Virus record (IMG/VR): IMGVR_UViG_3300045996_002376
Location: 1 to 50,141 of that record
Source: a virus
Direction: 5' to 3' (one strand)
DNA: 50,141 bases
In this document: one piece after another, positions 45,907-50,141 of the stretch
Numbering within the stretch: position 1 is the first letter of the stretch
How the letters are laid out: each line of letters begins with the position of its first letter
Notes under the pieces: generated by a model
Seen by the model: only the letters and a program-made list of their open reading frames with translations
The model's database searches: none
Told to the model about the DNA's origin: nothing
Translations under genes and position numbers: made by a program

Positions 45907-46559
45907 CGTTCATCGAACCCGCGAAACCCGCACCGCCGGACCTGACCCCCTACGACACCGACGACGACGAGCCGCCCGGGCGGCTACCACCTGGGGTGCT
46001 GCCGGACGAAGTGCCGCCGGCGCCGACGTGGCCCTCGGTCGACGAAGACGACCCGCAACGGGACGCCCCTCCCTGGCCCGACCTCGACCCCGACCCCGAA
46101 GGCCCGCCAGCCGTCGAGCCAAGACCAGAGGACGACGAGGAAGACGAGGTCGAACCGGCGTCGTCCCACCCCTCACCTCACGTCTCACCTCACCCGCGTG
46201 AGCAGCACCAACCGCATCCGGAACCGATCACCACAGGGAGCGCCACCATGGCAGTCGACGCCAGCCAGTACACCGAGAACATCGACCTTTCCACCCCTGA
46301 GAGCCGCTTCTCCAGCTGCATGACCGCAGCCGAGCGGGCCCGGACCGACGCCGCCCGCTGCGAGCGCGAGGCGCAGGAGTTCTTCGACGAGGCCGCCAAG
46401 CTCGACACCGTGCCCGGCTCCACGGCAGAGGCCGCCCGGCTGCGCCGCGAGGCCGAGTCGCTGAAGGAGGACCGTGACCGGCGCCGTGCGATCGCCGCCG
46501 GGCTGGAGAAGCGGGCCGGTGCGGCGCCGCAGCCGGTGACGGCCGGGACGACGAGGTGA
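44739..46559 (+). CDS. SpdB-like membrane protein, G/R-rich, acidic tail and coiled coil (606 aa)
   Basis: Pro-rich residues 1-65; two membrane helices at about 76-96 and 97-117; a very basic Gly/Arg/Ser region at 118-330 encoded by the GGGACG-rich DNA; an acidic Asp/Glu/Pro region at 335-490; and a coiled coil at 504-606. The frame is uninterrupted. No recognised domain beyond a resemblance to Spd (spread) proteins. Basic region may bind DNA at the membrane. A second start at 46248 with its own AGGGAG could make the last 103 residues separately. ATG 44739 overlaps the DUF2637 stop by 4 nt. Confidence 0.65.
   Translation: MSTSTPGRPTPPAGTPRPGPGVPPVPPPGRPAASPPRPGTAFPGTPRPAPASPVEDAGGASSLPQITTSGVDPRVLAWALGVPLLVAVAVAACVWLPAAAAWSVLAVLLAAAGLAVLRGRGRSGPGRFGRRRAGGVFGGRPGRSAGGRPSGRGLLGKLTRPGAGRPGGGRGRDGRFARLGRNLASRASRRFPRAAAAGRAAAGRARAAVAGTRGRLPRALGGTRPAGTSRGASRGRRPGGRPGGRLGSVASRLTGGRLGRTSRRNGGRPGGTSSTGTSRRGTRPGSGSSGTSRRPGSRGGLLGLLGVPGREQGRGGAVAATDGDMTGGTSRPPDAATPGGVTPDDPERDGPLPDDEDEGRDVSGLSRWQRWGYGLADRLQSADPRRWWDAFIEPAKPAPPDLTPYDTDDDEPPGRLPPGVLPDEVPPAPTWPSVDEDDPQRDAPPWPDLDPDPEGPPAVEPRPEDDEEDEVEPASSHPSPHVSPHPREQHQPHPEPITTGSATMAVDASQYTENIDLSTPESRFSSCMTAAERARTDAARCEREAQEFFDEAAKLDTVPGSTAEAARLRREAESLKEDRDRRRAIAAGLEKRAGAAPQPVTAGTTR
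46171..46195. repeat. Tandem CTCACCTCAC repeats upstream of motor gene
   Basis: CCTCACCTCACG followed by TCTCACCTCACC, two 12-bp units. The same unit (TCTCAT/CCTCAC) recurs twice directly and twice inverted just after the FtsK-type gene at 48593-48686. Here it encodes part of the acidic region (SPHVSPH). Confidence 0.55.
46248..46559 (+). CDS. Possible nested gene: coiled-coil protein (103 aa)
   Basis: In-frame ATG 46248 preceded by AGGGAG at 46235-46240, a better ribosome binding site than many starts in this window. The product would be AVDASQYTENIDLSTPESRF plus a charged coiled coil (ARCEREAQEFFDEAAKLDTV, AEAARLRREAESLKEDRDRR). It would be produced in addition to, or instead of, the end of the 606-aa protein. 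Confidence 0.5.
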   Translation: MAVDASQYTENIDLSTPESRFSSCMTAAERARTDAARCEREAQEFFDEAAKLDTVPGSTAEAARLRREAESLKEDRDRRRAIAAGLEKRAGAAPQPVTAGTTR

Positions 46560-48589
46560 CCCCCCGCGGCGGGTCCGCCCGTGTTTCCGCTGGTGGCGGA
46601 GTCAGTGTGAAGACGGTCGCCGTGCTCGGCGGACTGGTCGCCACCGTCTGCCTCACCCTGGTGGCGGTGGCGACGGACCCGCCGCGGTGGCTGTTGGTCG
46701 TCGTTGCCCTTGTGGTCGGCGTCGGGCTGGCCGGCGCCGGGCACTGGGTGATGGTCGACGCCGACGCCCTGGTGGAGATCCCGACCGGGCAGCGGCGTTG
46801 GATGGCGCACCTGGTCGCCGTCGCCGTGGTCGCGCACATCGCCTGCCTGGTGGTGTTCACGCTGGTCGAAGGTCTGCGCTGGCAGATCGCCGCGGCGTTG
46901 GCCTGCCTGGTGGTGCTGGAGTGGCTGGTGGCGGTGGTGTGGAACTGGACGCTCGCCCACGTACGCCCCCGGCCGCACGCCGAGGTTGTGCCGTTCGTTC
47001 CCGACGTCGAACCCGACCCCGCTCCCGAGCAGTCGCTGGAAGCCACGTTCCACCGTGCCCTCGCCTTGGAGGGCTTGCAGTACGTGCAGGTCATCCGCGC
47101 CACCGAACTGCCCTACGGCGCCTCGTTCACCTGCCGCACCCCCTCCGCGTTGGCTGCCGCGGCCGGCGGAAAACCGGCCAAGGTCGCCCCGCTGACGAGC
47201 GACGACGCCGACCGCATCGGCAACGCGCTGATGGAGGAGACCGGTATTCCGATCCAACGCGGCTGGGTCCAGGTGACCGACGAGCCCTATCCGAACGTCG
47301 TCACCGTCACCGTCACCACCCAGGACGTGCTCGCCATGGCCCACCCCTACCCGCTGGAGGAGGAACCGCTGCCGCCCGGCGCGCCGGCGACGATCGGGTT
47401 CCGCATCGACGGCGCCCCGATCGAGCTCAACGTCCACCAGCACGGCATCGTCGTGGGCAAGACCCGCTCCGGGAAGACGTCGCTGGTCAACGTGGTGCTC
47501 GCGGAGTTGATGCGCATGCCGGGCCGCAAGCAGCTGTGCGGCGCGGAGAAGGTGTACGACCTGGCCGGGCAGTGGCTGGACCCGCACTTGGGGACCGACA
47601 ACCCGCTGCCGCTGGACTGGGTACGAGAAGGACAGGACGACACCCTGGCGCTGCTCGTCGAGGGCATGAGGGAGGCGCGGTGGCGGCAGAACCTGCCGCA
47701 CGCGGACCGCGTCGGCCTGGACCCGCTGTGGATCGTGGTCGAGGAAGCCCCGCGAGTGCTCAAGGACCGGACACGCAAGGCATGGTTCGAGGGCCGCTGG
47801 TATGTGGCCACCGAGCTGGTGGCGCACATGATGCGCTCTACCGCCAGCTCCGGGGTGTTCCTGATCCTGCTGGCCCAGGAGTACGACAACGCGATGTTCG
47901 GCGACGACGCCGCGTCGATCAAGGCCAACACCGGCTACACGATCCTCATGCGGTCCAAGGACGGCGACGAGCGGAGCAGGGCGTTCGGTGCGGGCGGGGC
48001 GAAGCTGCCCAACCTGTACAACGCGGGCGAGTTCTACATCGAGGACGGCTCGGCGCCCTACCGCGGCAAGGCCCGCTACATCCAGGAGGTGGATGCGCGG
48101 ATGCGGCGGTTGCACGACGGGGCGACCCTGACCGATGTGACGGTGTCCCGGTCCCGGCTGGTTTCCGCTCTGACCGGGGGCCGCACGGCGCCTCCGACTG
48201 AGCTGTACGCGTCCCGTCCGACCCGCATGACCAGCTCTTATCGGGAGTATCTGCGTGGCATCGGCCGGGGGGACACCCCCGAACCGGAGCCGTTGGAGGC
48301 GTCGGTGGAGCGGGAGTTGGATGCGGTGTTCGCCCAGCTGGAGACCGGTGGCGCCGCGACACCGGAGACCCGGGTGGAGCTCTCCGATGTGCCTCCGGCC
48401 AAGCGGACGCTGCTGGACCGCATCGTGGAGGTGGTCACCGAGCAGGGGCCGATCGCCCGCCGGGAGGTGCTGTCCGCGCTGCAGGCGGGCGGTGCCGTGA
48501 CCGAGTCGAGCATGGACAACGCCCTGTCGAAGCTGGTGTCCCGTGGTCAGCTGGCTCGCACGCAAGAGGGTGTGTACTCGCTGCCCTGA
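46556..48589 (+). CDS. FtsK/SpoIIIE-type DNA translocase, TraB-like
   Basis: 677 residues. Four N-terminal membrane helices at about 18-38, 44-64, 83-103 and 108-130. Motor domain: Walker A VGKTRSGKTSL (300-310), Walker B PLWIVVEEAPRVL (390-402), then LILLAQEYDNAMFGDDAASI as the downstream FtsK motif. The C-terminal 60 residues (RIVEVVTEQGPIARREVLSA, SSMDNALSKLVSRGQLARTQ) are a winged helix, the position used by TraB/FtsK-gamma to read repeated DNA sites. In actinomycete plasmids such a protein alone transfers double-stranded DNA between mycelia. GTG 46556 overlaps the previous stop by 4 nt. Confidence 0.9.
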   Translation: MTPRGGSARVSAGGGVSVKTVAVLGGLVATVCLTLVAVATDPPRWLLVVVALVVGVGLAGAGHWVMVDADALVEIPTGQRRWMAHLVAVAVVAHIACLVVFTLVEGLRWQIAAALACLVVLEWLVAVVWNWTLAHVRPRPHAEVVPFVPDVEPDPAPEQSLEATFHRALALEGLQYVQVIRATELPYGASFTCRTPSALAAAAGGKPAKVAPLTSDDADRIGNALMEETGIPIQRGWVQVTDEPYPNVVTVTVTTQDVLAMAHPYPLEEEPLPPGAPATIGFRIDGAPIELNVHQHGIVVGKTRSGKTSLVNVVLAELMRMPGRKQLCGAEKVYDLAGQWLDPHLGTDNPLPLDWVREGQDDTLALLVEGMREARWRQNLPHADRVGLDPLWIVVEEAPRVLKDRTRKAWFEGRWYVATELVAHMMRSTASSGVFLILLAQEYDNAMFGDDAASIKANTGYTILMRSKDGDERSRAFGAGGAKLPNLYNAGEFYIEDGSAPYRGKARYIQEVDARMRRLHDGATLTDVTVSRSRLVSALTGGRTAPPTELYASRPTRMTSSYREYLRGIGRGDTPEPEPLEASVERELDAVFAQLETGGAATPETRVELSDVPPAKRTLLDRIVEVVTEQGPIARREVLSALQAGGAVTESSMDNALSKLVSRGQLARTQEGVYSLP

Positions 48590-48592
48590 GGC

Positions 48593-48686
48593 GTCTCATC
48601 TCACCTCTCATCTCACGTGCGGGGACAGACGTCTACCTGCACGGATGGGGGGTTTGTCGGTGGTGAGGTGAGAGGTGAGATGAGAC
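48593..48686. repeat. 24-bp inverted repeat after the FtsK-type gene
   Basis: Arms 48593-48616 and 48663-48686 are complementary at 23 of 24 positions. Each arm is itself two 12-bp units of the TCTCATCTCACC type. Between them, 48617-48642 holds a second imperfect dyad with AGACGTCT at its centre. It starts 4 bp after the stop codon. Could be a transfer or replication site, or a large hairpin in the transcript. Confidence 0.65.
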
Positions 48687-48720
48687 GAGGGCCCCGCACC
48701 GGGCTGGTGCGGGGCCCTCG
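48686..48720. terminator. Bidirectional terminator after transfer module
   Basis: Perfect 15-bp arms 48686-48700 and 48706-48720 (core GGGCCCCGCACC/GGTGCGGGGCCC) with a 5-nt loop, between the convergent FtsK-type gene and the 48733 gene. Confidence 0.8.
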
Positions 48721-48732
48721 CCGGTGAGCCGG

Positions 48733-49023
48733 TCAGCCCTGGAAGAAGTCGTCTTCGATCAAGAGGAGGTGGTTGGCTTCGCCGGCCATCCAGAGGGCGG
48801 CGTCGTGGTCGAGGTCGGTGAGCACCTTGCGGTTGGAGTCGGGAGCCAGGTGGACCGAGCCGGTCCGGACCATGGCGATCAGGGCCTCGTCCTGGGCGGG
48901 CCAGTCCCGCGGGTCGGCGCTGAGCATGGGGCGGAGCTTCGCCAGACGGACCCAGTCCTGCGGCTTCTGGCAGAGGTCTTCGTAGGCGGCGGTGATCGCG
49001 TCGATGTCGGAGTTGTAGTTCAT
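48733..49023 (-). CDS. Small wHTH-like protein (96 aa)
   Basis: PQDWVRLAKLRPMLSADPRD, WPAQDEALIAMVRTGSVHLA, PDSNRKVLTDLDHDAALWMA, GEANHLLLIEDDFF follow a pattern I recall from unnamed actinomycete mobile-element proteins that look like a winged helix. ATG 49023 has GGGGGA at the right spacing. Divergent from the 49154 regulator under a symmetric promoter. Confidence 0.7.
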   Translation of the reverse strand: MNYNSDIDAITAAYEDLCQKPQDWVRLAKLRPMLSADPRDWPAQDEALIAMVRTGSVHLAPDSNRKVLTDLDHDAALWMAGEANHLLLIEDDFFQG

Positions 49024-49059
49024 GGTGTCCCCCTGGGCTCTGGTGTGCCGTACTGATGT

Positions 49060-49151
49060 GGAGAACACTACATGACATCATGTGGAGTCGTCAACATGAC
49101 GTGACCGGGTTGTGATGTAGACGAGTCCACATGACTCATGTAGTGTTCTCC
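49060..49151. promoter_or_regulatory. Symmetric divergent promoter/operator
   Basis: Arms 49060-49092 and 49120-49151 are near-perfect inverted copies (GGAGAACACTACATGA, then TCATGTGGA-like, then GTCGTC/GACGAG). Minus-strand promoter: -35 TTGACG (49094-49089), 18 bp, -10 TAGTGT (49070-49065). Plus-strand promoter: -35 TAGACG (49118-49123), 17 bp, -10 TAGTGT (49141-49146), then 7 nt to ATG 49154, so leaderless. ACATGAC/TCATGT units recur at least five times and are probable operator sites for the 49154 product. Confidence 0.7.
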
Positions 49152-49153
49152 GC

Positions 49154-49546
49154 ATGACGACGACGCCCGCCCAACCGCACGAGATCGAGACCTGGCTCGG
49201 CGACGACCACGACCTCACCCCCGACCAGGTCGAGACCCTGCGCGCCGCCGCCGACACCATCGCCGCCCGCTACCCCGACCCGGACGACCAGGCCGAGCGG
49301 AAGGCCGCCCTCGCCACGGCGCGCCGCATCGTCACCGAGGACCCCGCGCTCGTCGTCGCCGAACTCGCCGACGCACGACGCAGGGCGCGTGAGGCGTTGG
49401 CGCTGTCCACCGCAGGCCTGTGGCAGGCCGCGGTCATGACCGTCGACGTCGGCGTGCGGGGCCGCAAGCACAGCGACTCGGAGAACGCGTTCGCCGTGCG
49501 CGCCGGTGTGGACCGCAAGACCGTGCGGACGTGGCTCGGCAAGTGA
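49154..49546 (+). CDS. HTH regulator with leaderless message (130 aa)
   Basis: N-terminal helical region (DLTPDQVETLRAAADTIAAR, RRAREALALSTAGLWQAAVM) and C-terminal SENAFAVRAGVDRKTVRTWL, a clear helix-turn-helix ending at the last residue. Expected to bind the symmetric repeats in front of its own gene. No Shine-Dalgarno; start set by the promoter spacing. High GC at third positions supports this strand over the antisense frame. Confidence 0.75.
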   Translation: MTTTPAQPHEIETWLGDDHDLTPDQVETLRAAADTIAARYPDPDDQAERKAALATARRIVTEDPALVVAELADARRRAREALALSTAGLWQAAVMTVDVGVRGRKHSDSENAFAVRAGVDRKTVRTWLGK

Positions 49547-49583
49547 CCATCGGCAGAACCGAACCGCACCTCGGAGGCACCCT

Positions 49584-49712
49584 GTGACCTGGAAGCCCCA
49601 CAACCCCGCCACCTTGGACCTGTCCGGCGAGAAGGTGTTCGTCGAGGCGGACCGGCCGTCGCGCTCGTCGAACGGCTGGGTGCCGCCGACGACGCCGTCC
49701 TGCTGGTCGTGA
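49584..49712 (+). CDS. Uncertain 42-aa gene
   Basis: GTG 49584 with GGAGG 7 nt upstream; reads VTWKPHNPATLDLSGEKVFV, EADRPSRSSNGWVPPTTPSC, WS. Follows the regulator by 37 bp. An antisense frame starts at ATG 49741 with a stronger AGGAGG, and both strands have similar codon bias here, so which is real is open. A 19-bp direct repeat (GTCGAA-C/T-GGCTGGG, at about 49669 and 49724) lies across its end. Confidence 0.35.
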   Translation: MTWKPHNPATLDLSGEKVFVEADRPSRSSNGWVPPTTPSCWS

Positions 49713-49789
49713 CCGTCACGGTCGTCGAATGGCTGGGACATGGTGCCTCCTGTGGGGTCGTGCTGCTGGGGCCTGACGTCGGGTGACGG

Positions 49790-50038
49790 TCAGGTCTGGC
49801 CGGGCATGGCGGTGCCGTGCACCTGGCCCGCGGGTGGGGGGTAGAGCAGCGGGAGCAGCTGCTCGTCGGGTACGTCGATCACGACTGCGGCGGTGGCGTG
49901 TGCCCCGCCGCGTTCCTCCGCGCAGGCGTCGCGCCAGCCCTGCGGGTTGGCCTGCACCATGGCGTCGTCCCACGCGTCGACGAGGTACGGCCGGTCGGGG
50001 CTGTCGGGTTCGGCGGCGATCAGGGCGTGGATCTTCAC
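49790..50038 (-). CDS. Hypothetical protein (82 aa)
   Basis: Unknown function. KIHALIAAEPDSPDRPYLVD, AWDDAMVQANPQGWRDACAE, AAVVIDVPDEQLLPLLYPPP: a small alpha/beta protein of the type found in actinophage early operons. GTG 50038 overlaps the upstream stop by 4 nt. Confidence 0.7.
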   Translation of the reverse strand: MKIHALIAAEPDSPDRPYLVDAWDDAMVQANPQGWRDACAEERGGAHATAAVVIDVPDEQLLPLLYPPPAGQVHGTAMPGQT

Positions 50039-50141
50039 CCGGTCACCGCCGCGGGCTTGATGACGCGCGGCAGGTGGACGTGCAGGTGCTCCACCTCGGC
50101 CGGTCGGCCGCCTGCAGTCAGGGTGCGGGCCAACTCCTCGG
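50035..50141 (-). CDS. 3' end of a gene cut by the right edge
   Basis: Thirty-four C-terminal codons ending at TGA 50037-50035: EELARTLTAGGRPAEVEHLH then VHLPRVIKPAAVTG. Codon bias is normal and the stop overlaps the next start (GTGA), so it is a real gene in the same minus-strand operon. Function not recognisable from this fragment. Confidence 0.65.
   Translation of the reverse strand, partial: EELARTLTAGGRPAEVEHLHVHLPRVIKPAAVTG

Noticed and set aside
44739-46170. GGGACG cluster as a simple consequence of a protein repeat
   Set aside because: The motif is used in all three codon phases and both orientations and also appears in the preceding gene with a different amino-acid outcome, so a repeated peptide cannot explain it, though general low-complexity drift is not excluded.
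46190-48565. 791-codon minus-strand open frame across the FtsK-type gene
   Set aside because: Antisense to a protein with clear Walker motifs and membrane helices. The frame stays open because GC-rich codons give few stops on the opposite strand, and its composition (Arg/His/Gly/Gln) has no domain pattern.
49136-49741. 201-codon minus-strand gene from ATG 49741 with a strong AGGAGG
   Set aside because: Beyond the first 45 codons it is antisense to the well-supported 49154 regulator and crosses its promoter. Only a short protein could be real, so it is kept as an uncertainty, not a feature.
1-50141. CRISPR arrays, rRNA, complete tRNA genes, insertion sequences
   Set aside because: None seen: no regularly spaced repeat-spacer pattern, no rRNA segments, no transposase motifs. 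The repeats present are short and tied to regulatory or coding sites.

Overview
The window is very GC-rich DNA (about 70% by eye). Third codon positions are almost always G or C, genes overlap by ATGA/GTGA, and some promoters look leaderless. Together with the protein families (DUF5047, DUF6221, DUF2637, actinobacterial GntR and FtsK-type proteins) this points to an actinomycete host, probably a Pseudonocardiales- or Streptomyces-like genus; the genus cannot be fixed from the sequence. Almost all of it is the genome of a temperate siphovirus-type phage. No host housekeeping gene, rRNA, tRNA or CRISPR array was seen.

Layout. (1) 1-3.9 kb, minus strand: an operon of twelve small, tightly coupled genes, mostly unknown, one with an RsdA-like anti-sigma motif. 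(2) 3.96-11.2 kb, minus strand: regulation, recombination and replication. It runs from an XRE protein and an excisionase-like HTH protein through a RecE-like PD-(D/E)XK nuclease, a probable annealing-protein partner, a Gp37/Gp68-type protein (DUF5131) and a replication initiator to a DnaB helicase. Regions 1 and 2 start from two near-identical promoter/operators (31 of 35 bases). (3) 11.2-14.7 kb: a divergent XRE gene, a gene-free 640-bp region that is the best attP candidate, a tyrosine integrase and a lipoprotein. (4) 37.2 down to 14.8 kb, minus strand: the late operon in classical order: DUF4082 protein, HNH, small and large terminase, portal, MuF, scaffold, capsid, head-tail connectors, tail tube, tail assembly chaperones with a -1 frameshift site, tape measure, baseplate/minor tail, small membrane proteins, endolysin, holin. 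(5) 41.4-37.5 kb, minus strand: about twelve small phage genes led by a GntR regulator. (6) 42.2-48.6 kb, plus strand: a module resembling the transfer region of actinomycete plasmids and integrative conjugative elements. It has an Xis-like HTH protein, two stand-alone HExxH peptidases, a DUF2637 membrane protein, a SpdB-like protein and an FtsK/TraB-type motor with a C-terminal winged helix. (7) 48.7-50.1 kb: a divergent regulator pair under a symmetric promoter, then a minus-strand operon that continues past the right edge.

The most unusual features are the plasmid-type DNA-transfer module inside a complete phage genome and, just upstream of its motor gene, a 1.5-kb stretch with 57 copies of GGGACG/CGTCCC in both orientations and all three reading frames. 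I read this as possible recognition sites for the motor, similar in principle to the clt/TRS sites of TraB plasmids. The integrase lies in the middle with phage genes on both sides, so the window looks like an unintegrated, circularly permuted phage or phage-plasmid, or a prophage whose ends lie outside. All protein assignments rest on reading motifs in the sequence; no database search was run.
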